Assembly (NCBI GenBank): GCA_036380925.1
Contig: DASVDW010000045.1
Location: forward strand, 1 to 29,017
Direction: 5' to 3'
Source of the DNA: JAICLV01 sp036380925
GTDB lineage: Bacteria; Actinomycetota; Actinomycetes; Acidothermales; Acidothermaceae
DNA: 29,017 nucleotides
Shown one piece after another: positions 22,442 through 29,017 of the stretch (positions are counted from its first letter, which is position 1; each line of letters begins with the position of its first letter). Both the position numbers and the translations under genes were made by a program. The notes under the pieces were generated by a model. That model ran no database searches, had not been told where the DNA came from, and saw only the letters and a program-made list of their open reading frames with translations.

Positions 22442-23022
22442 CAAAGGCCGCCTGGCGGCTGTTCGCCGCCTTCCTGCCGTCGGACGACGCGATCACCGAC
22501 CTCGACGCCGCCGTCGCGCCGTTGCGCGACGGCTGGACCACGCTGCGCTGGACGCCACCGCGGCTGTGGCACCTGACCGGCGCGTTCTTCGGCGAGGTCG
22601 CCGAAGAGCGCGCCCACCAACTGGCCGCACGGTTGGAGCGGGTCGCCGCGCGACACGCCCCGGTGCAATTGCGCTTCGCGGGCGGTGGCGCCTTCTCGCG
22701 GCCGGCGAAGGCGAGCGTCGTCTACGCCGGCGTCGACGGCGCGCTGCCGCGGCTGCGCGCGCTCGCCGACAGCTGTGCGGCCGCCGGCCGGCGGGTCGGG
22801 CTGGCGATGGAGGAGCGGGCGTTCCGGCCGCACCTGACGTTGGCGCGGGCGAAAGGCCGGACGCCGGTCGACGTCCGGCCGATCGTCGAGCGACTCGACG
22901 GCTACGCGGGGCCGACCTGGACGTCGTCCGAGATCGTCTTGATGCGCAGCCATCTCGGGCCCCAGCCGCGCCACGAGCCGGTCGGCCGCTGGCCGCTTGC
23001 CGGCACTGACCAACGACCTTGA
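22438..23022 (+). CDS. thpR: RNA 2',3'-cyclic phosphodiesterase (2'-5' RNA ligase family)
   Basis: This 194-residue cytoplasmic protein of the 2H phosphoesterase superfamily has both H-x-T motifs: HLT at 45-47 (LWHLTGAFFGEV) and HLT at 132-134 (FRPHLTLARAKG). LFAAFLPSD near the N-terminus is the usual first strand. ThpR/LigT enzymes open 2',3'-cyclic phosphates on RNA to 2'-phosphates and can join 2'-5' linkages in vitro. The length is normal. ATG 22438 overlaps the MFS stop as ATGA and no separate ribosome site is evident, so it is the third gene of the marR operon. Why an RNA-end enzyme sits in an exporter operon is not clear. Confidence 0.9.
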   Translation: MTKAAWRLFAAFLPSDDAITDLDAAVAPLRDGWTTLRWTPPRLWHLTGAFFGEVAEERAHQLAARLERVAARHAPVQLRFAGGGAFSRPAKASVVYAGVDGALPRLRALADSCAAAGRRVGLAMEERAFRPHLTLARAKGRTPVDVRPIVERLDGYAGPTWTSSEIVLMRSHLGPQPRHEPVGRWPLAGTDQRP

Positions 23023-23087
23023 TCGCGAAAGCTGATCGTGGCCCTCCGTCCTAGTGGTTTTCACGCTGACGGGAGACCGCCGGCCAG

Positions 23088-24059
23088 TCACCAGGCGTAG
23101 GCCTCCGGCGCGGCGCCACCAGGGCCCGGCCAGATCTCGTCGAGCCGCGCCAACGCCTTGTCGTCGAGCTGTACCTCGAGTGCGCGCAGCGCGCCGTCGA
23201 GTTGCCCGATCGTGCGCGGACCGATGATCGGCGCGGTGACCGCCGGTTGACGCAGCAGCCAGGCGAGCGCGACGTTGGCTGGCTCCTCGCCGAGCTCGTC
23301 GCAGTACGCCTCGTAGGCCTCCACGGCCGCCCGGTTGGTCTTGAGTAAGTCGTCGGCCCGCCCGCTGCTGCTGCGATTGCGGTCTTGCTTGCGCAGGACG
23401 CCGCCGAGCAGACCGCCGTGCAGCGGGCTCCACGGGATGACGCCCAGGCCGTAATCCTGCGCGGCCGGAAGCACTTCCAGCTCAACGGTGCGGGCGGCCA
23501 GGTTGTACAGCGACTGCTCGGCGACAAGTCCGTAGTAGTTGCGCCGCTTGGCCGCCTCCTGCGCCTTTGCGATGTGCCAACCGGCGAAGTTGGAGGATCC
23601 CGCGTACAGGATTTTGCCTTGCGCGCGAAGGGTTTCGAAGCCCTCCCAGATCTCGTCCCACGGCGTCGAGCGATCGAGGTGGTGCATCTGGTAGATGTCG
23701 ATGTAGTCGGTCTGCAGCCGTCGCAGCGACGCGTTGCAGGCGCGGCGGATGTTCAACGCCGACAACTTGCCGTTGTTGGGCCACTCGTCCATGTCGCCGT
23801 AAAGCTTGGTGGCAAGCACGGTGCGCTCGCGACGGCCGTCGCCGCGGGCGAACCAGTTGCCGATGATCGATTCGGTGCGGCCCCTGTTCTCGCCCCAGCC
23901 GTAAACGTTGGCGGTGTCGAAGAAGTTGATGCCGTGCTCGTGGGCGCGGTCCATGATGTTGTGACTGTCTTCGACCTCGGTGACCGGGCCGAAGTTCATC
24001 GTGCCGAGGCAAAGCCGGCTGACCGACAGGCCGGTGCGGCCCAGTTGCGTGTACTCCAT
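23088..24059 (-). CDS. Aldo/keto reductase
   Basis: This 323-residue cytoplasmic NADPH-dependent TIM-barrel reductase carries the full catalytic tetrad: Asp48 and Tyr53 (FFDTANVYGWGENRGRTESI), Lys85 (LATKLYG) and His126 (DIYQMHHLDRSTP). The N-terminus MEYTQLGRTGLSVSRLCLGT and the C-terminal cofactor segment (about 265-280, APIIGPRTIGQLDGAL) are typical of the family, closest to the YghZ/Kvbeta-like group, members of which often reduce methylglyoxal and other aldehydes. The substrate cannot be read from the sequence. ATG 24059 is chosen because the family starts here and AGGGTGGAG precedes it; GTG 24068 is in frame but lies inside that site. It is convergent with thpR with 65 bp between, in which I see no strong terminator. 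Confidence 0.93.
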   Translation of the reverse strand: MEYTQLGRTGLSVSRLCLGTMNFGPVTEVEDSHNIMDRAHEHGINFFDTANVYGWGENRGRTESIIGNWFARGDGRRERTVLATKLYGDMDEWPNNGKLSALNIRRACNASLRRLQTDYIDIYQMHHLDRSTPWDEIWEGFETLRAQGKILYAGSSNFAGWHIAKAQEAAKRRNYYGLVAEQSLYNLAARTVELEVLPAAQDYGLGVIPWSPLHGGLLGGVLRKQDRNRSSSGRADDLLKTNRAAVEAYEAYCDELGEEPANVALAWLLRQPAVTAPIIGPRTIGQLDGALRALEVQLDDKALARLDEIWPGPGGAAPEAYAW

Positions 24060-24185
24060 GGTCTCCACCCTGTCACACCGGCTGGACCAGTCGCTCGGGC
24101 TGGGCGGAGCGGGTCATTCGGCCCTGGATTGGTCGGCTCGGCGGGCGGACGCTTGGCCGAAGGCGCGTGACGAGGAGGGGTCACG

Positions 24186-24899
24186 ATGACGTCGCCGACG
24201 ACTCCGGTGGTTGATGCCGCGGCGTTGGAGCAGCAGCCTCGACGTCGATCGGGGCATCGCGGCTGGACGGCCGTCGCCGCTGTCGAGTTGGCCATCGCGG
24301 TCGGCTGCGTCGTCTTCGACCAGACCGTTCCGACGCTTCCGCTGCTCGCGGTGGCCGCGCTCGGACTGGCCGCGCGCCGGCAAGGCGTTGGCGCCATCGG
24401 GGTTCGCGCGCTCACGCCGGTGCGTCGCGTGGCGGGGCAGGTGCTGGCGTTCACCGGTGTGTGGACGTTGCTTCAACTCGCCGTCTTCTTGCCGTTGGCC
24501 GAACATCTGACCGGGACGCGTCAAGACGTGTCCGACTTCGCCGGCCTGGAGGGAAACCTCGGGAAACTCTTTGTGCTGCTCGGGTTGTCATGGACGCTGG
24601 CCGCTGCCGGCGAGGAACTGGTGTTCCGCGGCTGGATACCGACGCGGATCACCGACCTGGTCGGCGCCGGACGGGTGGGGGTCGCGCTCGCCGTCCTGGT
24701 TTCGTCGGCGCTTTTCGCTCTCATCCACACGGAGCAAGGCGTGGTCGGGGTCGCCGCGACGTTCTTCGATGCGATCTTCTTCAGTGGACTACGACTGCGC
24801 TACGGGTCGGTCTGGGCGTCCTGGCTAGCTCACGGGCTCAACAACACCTTCGGGCTCGTGGCGTTCTTCCTCGTCGGGCCCGTCGCGGGCCTATGGTGA
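24186..24899 (+). CDS. CPBP family intramembrane glutamic endopeptidase
   Basis: This 237-residue membrane protein has about six to seven hydrophobic segments and the three CPBP (Abi) motifs: GEELVFRGW with Glu143-Glu144 and Arg148, FALIHTEQG, and HGLNNTFGLVAFF. Members are intramembrane proteases related to Rce1 and include bacteriocin self-immunity proteins. The substrate is unknown. The first 26 residues are soluble. ATG 24186 follows GAGGAGGGG by 6 nt, one of the strongest ribosome sites in the window. The end overlaps the start of the beta-propeller-like gene by 7 bp, so the two are probably expressed together. Confidence 0.92.
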   Translation: MTSPTTPVVDAAALEQQPRRRSGHRGWTAVAAVELAIAVGCVVFDQTVPTLPLLAVAALGLAARRQGVGAIGVRALTPVRRVAGQVLAFTGVWTLLQLAVFLPLAEHLTGTRQDVSDFAGLEGNLGKLFVLLGLSWTLAAAGEELVFRGWIPTRITDLVGAGRVGVALAVLVSSALFALIHTEQGVVGVAATFFDAIFFSGLRLRYGSVWASWLAHGLNNTFGLVAFFLVGPVAGLW

Positions 24900-25993
24900 C
24901 CAGACCGCTTCGTCGAATCGGATGCGAGGTCACGCTGCGTAGGTCACTTCGTGCGGCGGCGGCCGCCGACCTCATCGTCGCCGTCAGCGTCGCGTTCGCC
25001 CAGCCTGCCTTTTCCGCGTCGGAGCCGGCGCCGATCACCCTCTTCACCTATCACGATCCGCAGATCGATGAGTCGAGCGGCATCGCGGCGAGCTCGTTCG
25101 ACGACACCTTCTACACGTTCAACGACAGCGGCGACTCCGCGCGCTTCTTTCGGGTTGACGGTCACGGCGACACCGTCGCCGTCTACTCGCTGCCCGGCGC
25201 GAGCAATGTCGACTGGGAGGACATGGCCACCGGCGTCGACGAGACCGGCAGGCCAGTTCTCTACTTCGGCGACATCGGCGACAACGGGCGCGCTCGCAAA
25301 GAGATCGCGGTCTATGAGGTGCACGAGCCGCGTGGCGCGAGCGCTGACGTGACATGGACTCGTTATCGGTTTTCCTATCCCGACGGGGCGCATGACGCCG
25401 AAGCATTGCTCGTCGACCCGCGCAGCCATCGCATCTACATCGCCACCAAGGAATTTCTCAGCAACGGCAAGCTCTACCAGGCGCCTGACTCGCTGAGCGC
25501 CACAAGCGTCAACGTCTTGACTCCGGTTGGCTCGGTGCCACCGCTTACGACGTCCGCCGACTTCGCCCCCGACGGCTCCCGCGTCGTCGTCCTCACGTAT
25601 GTCGCCGCGTATTGGTCGGACGACGCGGGTGGTGAGTGGCATCGCTTCAGCGTGCCGCTACCGCACCAAGCGGAGGCGATCGCGTACAGCCGCGACGGAT
25701 CGTCGTTGGTAGTCGGCGGCGAGGGCGCGCACAGCACGGTCTATCGCGCACCGGCGCCGGGTGGCGGCGCCTCTCGACCGACGAGCGCTGCGTCGTCCGC
25801 GCCAACCGCGTCGCCCGCGCCAGCGGCGCCAACCGCGTCAGCCGCGCCAACCGCCTCGCCCGCGCCAACCGCGGCCGGATCGTTGAAGGAACGGTCGACA
25901 TCGCACCCGCCGATCGGCGTGCTGGTCGTGAGCGCCGCCGGCGTCCTGGTCGGCGCGGGAATATTGATCGTGCGGCGGACGCGAAATCGCTAG
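24893..25993 (+). CDS. Secreted beta-propeller-like protein with C-terminal membrane anchor
   Basis: This 366-residue protein of unknown function starts with a signal peptide (basic RRIGCEVTLRRSLR, hydrophobic AAAAADLIVAVSVAFAQPAF, likely cleavage after AFSA near residue 43). The body has repeated strand-turn patterns suggesting a beta-propeller: DESSGIAASS, YTFNDSGDSARFF, VDWEDMATG, YFGDIGDNGRAR, AEALLVDPRSHRIYI, TTSADFAPDGSRVVV, QAEAIAYSRDGSSLVVGGEG. An Ala/Pro/Thr/Ser linker, a C-terminal membrane segment (IGVLVVSAAGVLVGAGILIV) and RRTRNR follow, giving a type I surface protein. No LPxTG motif is present. ATG 24893 overlaps the end of the CPBP gene; a start a few codons later is possible. 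The stop TAG is also the first part of a TANNNT box before the MOSC gene. Confidence 0.85.
   Translation: MVTRPLRRIGCEVTLRRSLRAAAAADLIVAVSVAFAQPAFSASEPAPITLFTYHDPQIDESSGIAASSFDDTFYTFNDSGDSARFFRVDGHGDTVAVYSLPGASNVDWEDMATGVDETGRPVLYFGDIGDNGRARKEIAVYEVHEPRGASADVTWTRYRFSYPDGAHDAEALLVDPRSHRIYIATKEFLSNGKLYQAPDSLSATSVNVLTPVGSVPPLTTSADFAPDGSRVVVLTYVAAYWSDDAGGEWHRFSVPLPHQAEAIAYSRDGSSLVVGGEGAHSTVYRAPAPGGGASRPTSAASSAPTASPAPAAPTASAAPTASPAPTAAGSLKERSTSHPPIGVLVVSAAGVLVGAGILIVRRTRNR
25799..25873 (+). repeat. Short repeats encoding the Ala/Pro/Thr linker
   Basis: GCGCCAACCGC recurs at 25799, 25826, 25844 and 25862, in steps of 27, 18 and 18 bp (multiples of 9). It encodes A-P-T-A-S-P-like units between the propeller-like domain and the membrane anchor. 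Confidence 0.75.
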
Positions 25994-25996
25994 GGT
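25991..25996 (+). promoter_or_regulatory. Putative -10 element TAGGGT for the MOSC gene
   Basis: TAGGGT fits TANNNT and ends 7 nt before GTG 26004. Its first three bases are the stop codon of the upstream gene. A TTGATC at 25964-25969 lies 21 bp upstream, long for a -35 spacing. Confidence 0.4.
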
Positions 25997-26003
25997 TTGC
26001 CGT

Positions 26004-26549
26004 GTGCGAGATGGCGTCGTCGTCGCCGTAAGCGCTGACGCGCAACACCGGTTCAGCAAGCAGCCGCGTCCCAGTGTTCGGCTGCTGCAGGGCCTCGGTG
26101 TGGAAGGCGACGCGCATCTCGGCGCCACGGTCCAGCACCGGTCGCGGGTGGCTCGCGATCCCTCGCAGCCCAACCTTCGGCAAGTGCACCTGATACACGT
26201 TGAGTTGCATGACGAGTTGCGGGCGGCCGGCCACGTGGTCGAGCCGGGGCAGCTTGGCGAGAACATCACCACGCGAGGCGTTGACCTGTTGGGCCTCCCG
26301 ACTGGGACGCGCCTGCACGTGGGCCCCGACGTGGTCATCGAACTCACCGGGTTGCGCAACCCGTGCGCGCAGATCGACGCCTTCCAGGCTGGGCTATTGA
26401 GACAAGTGCTTGTTCACGACGACGCCGGCAATCCCGTTCGCAAGGCTGGCGTGATGGGCGTCGTCGTCCGCGGCGGTGAGGTCCGCGCCGGCGATCGGAT
26501 CGTCGTCGCCCTGCCCGCGGCGCCGCACGCTCCGCTTGAGTGCGTTTGA
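26004..26549 (+). CDS. MOSC domain-containing protein
   Basis: This 181-residue protein consists of one MOSC domain, the sulfur-carrying fold of molybdenum cofactor sulfurases and YiiM-like proteins. Visible signatures are GLGVEGDAHLG, RQVHLIHVELHDEL, LGENITTRGVDL and the conserved cysteine in LTGLRNPCAQID (about residue 121). By family it binds molybdenum cofactor or transfers sulfur to a metal centre; the partner enzyme is unknown and no molybdopterin genes lie nearby. GTG 26004 is the likely start, 10 nt after the upstream stop, without a clear ribosome site, and with TAGGGT 7 nt before it. Its stop is only 4 bp from that of the convergent MFS gene. Confidence 0.9.
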   Translation: MRDGVVVAVSADAQHRFSKQPRPSVRLLQGLGVEGDAHLGATVQHRSRVARDPSQPNLRQVHLIHVELHDELRAAGHVVEPGQLGENITTRGVDLLGLPTGTRLHVGPDVVIELTGLRNPCAQIDAFQAGLLRQVLVHDDAGNPVRKAGVMGVVVRGGEVRAGDRIVVALPAAPHAPLECV

Positions 26550-26553
26550 TCCG

Positions 26554-27756
26554 CTATTCGACGACGCCTGGCACGTCGCCGATCGCGGCGACCGGAGCCG
26601 GCACGGGCGCCACCAATTGCTCCGGCCGATGCGACACCGCGATTCCGGCGACACCGAGCAACGCGAAGAGCGGGACGACGAGCATCGCGGTGTGCGACCC
26701 GACGTGGTCGGCAAAAGCGCCGAGTCCGAACGGCGCGAGACCGACCGACAAGCCGGTGCCGATTGAGCCGTAACCGGTGGCCAGATCGGCCCGCCCGTGG
26801 GAGAAGCCGATCAGCCGAGTGATGGCCAGCGGAAACTGCAGCGAGATGCCGATACCGGTGATGAACAGCCCCACGAAGCCCAGCGCTGGAAGCGAGGTCG
26901 CCCAAAATGTGGCGAAGCCGACGACGGTGACACCGAAGACGCTCACCAACAACGCGTCGATGGAGTAGCGGGTGGTGAACCGGGTCGACGCAAGCCGGCC
27001 GAGGGTCATGCCAGCCACAATCGCGGTGACGCCGGTCGCCGCCGTCCCTTTCGACAGCCCGTCATGGTTTTGCAGGACGTCCGACGTCCAGATGGTCATC
27101 GAGAACTCGATGGCGGTCGTCATGACCAGCACGCTCCACGACCACCAAAAAAGCATTCCCAGGCGAGTGCCGGCCAACTGTGGCGCGTCGCGGTCGAGGG
27201 TTTGCGCGGGTCCGTCGTCCCGGCGTAGGAAAACGGCCGCCACACCGATCGCAAGCACGACCGCGACCAAGATGCCGGCCCGCCAGCCAAGCCCGATGGC
27301 GATCGCCGCGCTGATCAGCAGCGGCGCGAAGATGCCGACGCCAGAACCAAATCCGTTGGCCTGCGTCACGGCGGCGCCCCCGTTGGCGCCGTGGTGCGCG
27401 GTGAGCACGGCGGCGGTCAGGTTGACGACGACCGTGCCGCCTAGGCCGGCGACGATCGCGCCCGCGATGGTCACCCCAACGACGTGGCCGGACACGAAAA
27501 TCCCGATGCCCACGCACAAGACCAGCAGCGAAAGCCAAATGCTTCGCATTCGGCCGATCCGCGCCGACAGCCGCGGAGCGATCAGCCCGGCCGTGATCGC
27601 GCCCACGGCCAGCCCGGTGCCGTGCAGCCCGGAGACGGCGCGGCTGATCTGCTCGTCGTCTCGCAGCAGGTTGACCGATGGGGTGAACGCGTACAGGAAG
27701 TAGCCGTAAATCGCGATCTGCAGGTAGACCGTCCAGGTGAGGCGGTCGCGTACCAA
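26554..27756 (-). CDS. MFS transporter (CynX/NimT-like)
   Basis: This 400-residue major facilitator protein has about 12 membrane helices. Motifs include YLQIAIYGYFLYAFTPSVNLL at the start (split here as helix 1), APRLSARIGRMRSIWL in the helix 2-3 loop, QANGFGSGVGIFAPLLI and LGWRAGILVAVVLA. The substrate is unknown. The conservative start is TTG 27756. CTG 27810 is in frame without a stop between and overlaps the serC stop as CTGA; it would add 18 residues (LTKNPAEAAAGDLPASAS), a normal-looking cytoplasmic N-terminus. No Shine-Dalgarno precedes either. The close spacing to serC suggests one transcript. The C-terminus PEQLVAPVPAPVAAIGDVPG is a short Pro/Ala/Val tail. Confidence 0.88.
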   Translation of the reverse strand: MVRDRLTWTVYLQIAIYGYFLYAFTPSVNLLRDDEQISRAVSGLHGTGLAVGAITAGLIAPRLSARIGRMRSIWLSLLVLCVGIGIFVSGHVVGVTIAGAIVAGLGGTVVVNLTAAVLTAHHGANGGAAVTQANGFGSGVGIFAPLLISAAIAIGLGWRAGILVAVVLAIGVAAVFLRRDDGPAQTLDRDAPQLAGTRLGMLFWWSWSVLVMTTAIEFSMTIWTSDVLQNHDGLSKGTAATGVTAIVAGMTLGRLASTRFTTRYSIDALLVSVFGVTVVGFATFWATSLPALGFVGLFITGIGISLQFPLAITRLIGFSHGRADLATGYGSIGTGLSVGLAPFGLGAFADHVGSHTAMLVVPLFALLGVAGIAVSHRPEQLVAPVPAPVAAIGDVPGVVE

Positions 27757-27806
27757 AGAGGCGGACGCCGGCAGGTCGCCGGCGGCCGCCTCAGCCGGGT
27801 TCTTGG

Positions 27807-28940
27807 TCAGTTGAGTTTCGCCACTACGTAGTCGACACAGGCGGTCAAAGCCTCGACGTCGGCGGGGTCGATAGCGGGAAACATGGCGATCCGCAGTTGG
27901 TTGCGGCCCAGCTTGCGGTACGGCTCCGTGTCGACGATTCCATTGGCGCGCAGGGTCTTCGCGACCGCGGCGGCGTCAACCGCGTCGTCGAAATCGATCG
28001 TCCCGATGACGTTCGACCGCTGGCCGGGGTCGGTGACGTATGGCGTCGCGTAGTCGGACTTCTCCGCCCAGGTGTAGAGCCGCTGCGCGGAGTCGGCGGT
28101 GCGCGACGTGGTGAACGTCAGGCCGCCGCTCGCGTTCATCCACTCGAGTTGGTCGGCGAGCAGCCACAACGTCGCGAGCGCAGGCGTGTTGTAGGTCTGG
28201 TTGAGCCGGCTGTTGTCGATCGCGGTGGTCAGGTCGTACGACGTCGGGATCCAGCGGCCGGATTCCTTGACCTTCGCGACTCGCTCCACGGCCGCGGGAC
28301 TGAACAACGCCAGCCATAGACCGCCGTCCGAAGCGAAGCACTTTTGCGGTGAGAAGTAGTAGACGTCGGTCTCCCGGACGTCGACCGGCAGGCCGCCGGC
28401 GCCCGACGTGGCGTCGACCAGCACCAAGGCGCCGTCGTCCGCGCCGTGCACCCGCTTGATCGGCATCATGACGCCCGTGGACGTCTCGTTGTGGGTGAGC
28501 GCGTAGACGTCGACGCCTTGCTCGGCGCGTGGCAGCGGGTGCGTGCCCGGCTCGGACTTGATGACGCTCGGGTCGGCGATGAACGGCGCCGCCTTGGCGG
28601 CGGTGGCGAACTTGCTGGAGAACTCGCCGAAGCTCAGGTGCTGCGAGCGCTCGGCGATGAGGTTGAAGGTGGCGATGTCCCAAAACGCGGTGGCGCCGCC
28701 GTTGCCGAGCACGACCTCGTAGCCCTCGGGCAGTTGGAACAGCTGGGTCAGGCCCTCGCGCACCTTGCCGACCACGTTCTTGACGGTGGCTTGGCGGTGC
28801 GAGGTGCCCAAGAAACCGGCGCCGGTCGCGGCAAGCGCGGCGAGCGACTCGGGGCGGACCTTCGAAGGCCCGGCGCCAAAGCGGCCGTCAGCGGGTTTGA
28901 GGTCGGCCGGTATCTCGATCTTCTCGGTCGCGTCGGTCAC
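27807..28940 (-). CDS. serC: Phosphoserine aminotransferase
   Basis: This 377-residue PLP-dependent fold-type I aminotransferase converts 3-phosphohydroxypyruvate and glutamate to 3-phosphoserine and 2-oxoglutarate in serine synthesis. The N-terminus ADLKPADGRFGAGPSKVRPE and the segments FLGTSHRQATVKNVV, VLGNGGATAFWD and SHLSFGEFSSKF match the actinobacterial (mycobacterial-like) SerC group. The PLP lysine is Lys200 in YYFSPQKCFASDGG. The length is normal. GTG 28940 follows GGGAG by 7 nt. It may form an operon with the following MFS gene. In M. tuberculosis, serC (Rv0884c) neighbours the DUF3027 gene, which here lies about 10 kb away. Confidence 0.96.
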   Translation of the reverse strand: MTDATEKIEIPADLKPADGRFGAGPSKVRPESLAALAATGAGFLGTSHRQATVKNVVGKVREGLTQLFQLPEGYEVVLGNGGATAFWDIATFNLIAERSQHLSFGEFSSKFATAAKAAPFIADPSVIKSEPGTHPLPRAEQGVDVYALTHNETSTGVMMPIKRVHGADDGALVLVDATSGAGGLPVDVRETDVYYFSPQKCFASDGGLWLALFSPAAVERVAKVKESGRWIPTSYDLTTAIDNSRLNQTYNTPALATLWLLADQLEWMNASGGLTFTTSRTADSAQRLYTWAEKSDYATPYVTDPGQRSNVIGTIDFDDAVDAAAVAKTLRANGIVDTEPYRKLGRNQLRIAMFPAIDPADVEALTACVDYVVAKLN

Positions 28941-29017
28941 GGTGAAGCTCCCGTTTCGTGGCGGGGGGATAGGGACGGCGACGCTGCCGCGTGACTGATT
29001 GTCGCAGATCCCGCCGG
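28941..29017. promoter_or_regulatory. Upstream region of serC to the window edge
   Basis: It holds the serC ribosome-binding site (GGGAG on the minus strand, within 28948-28952). I see no convincing -10/-35 pair in the remaining bases. Confidence 0.3.

Noticed and set aside
23023..23087. Possible terminator between thpR and the aldo/keto reductase gene
   Set aside because: The GATC-containing segments do not form a stable stem, and there is no T-tract.
25799..25873. Regularly spaced short repeats considered as a CRISPR-like array
   Set aside because: They are in-frame 9/18/27-bp coding repeats of an Ala/Pro/Thr linker, with no spacers.

Overview
The window is strongly GC-rich, gene-dense DNA from an actinobacterium (Actinomycetota). 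This rests on lineage-typical families (DUF3263, LytR_C, DUF3352, DUF3027, DUF2530, the Rv0871-type cold-shock protein, an XPB helicase with its partner), a GroEL2-type chaperonin under CIRCE control, a WXG100 protein and GC-rich third codon positions. Menaquinone made by the futalosine route (mqnB, mqnD) argues against Mycobacterium and fits Streptomyces- or Frankia/Acidothermus-like lineages. The genus cannot be fixed from the sequence alone. I see no tRNA, rRNA, CRISPR array, insertion sequence or prophage.

Layout: (1) 1-1756: end of a DUF3263 gene, a membrane-anchored LytR_C protein and trehalose-6-phosphate phosphatase (otsB). (2) 1757-3530: a large palindrome, then a SAM-I riboswitch controlling a threonine-synthase-family enzyme. 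(3) 3572-5437: two tandem CIRCE operators, groEL and its terminator. (4) 5524-6740: a lone WXG100 protein diverging from a cutC-family gene whose promoter carries a perfect DasR-like palindrome. (5) 6737-12782, minus strand: XPB helicase, helicase-associated protein and a DUF3352 membrane protein. (6) 12990-16452: cspB, convergent with an MFS-mqnB-mqnD operon. (7) 16522-20345: DUF3027 protein and a sacsin/Hsp90-like ATPase. (8) 20342-23022: DUF2530 membrane protein diverging from a marR-MFS-thpR operon across a perfect operator. (9) 23088-29017: aldo/keto reductase, CPBP protease, an anchored beta-propeller-like protein, a MOSC protein, a second MFS transporter and serC.

The most interesting points are these. 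A SAM riboswitch drives a 'threonine synthase', which suggests the enzyme really serves methionine synthesis from O-phosphohomoserine. A perfect GntR/DasR-like operator sits on a cutC gene. Actinobacterial -10 hexamers recur 6-8 nt before start codons, pointing to leaderless mRNAs. In two places an upstream TGA overlaps an in-frame CTG that would restore a longer N-terminus. A transporter is translationally coupled to the futalosine pathway. DUF3027 is coupled to a sacsin-like ATPase. Convergent genes are packed so tightly that two pairs share a CTAG as both stop codons.
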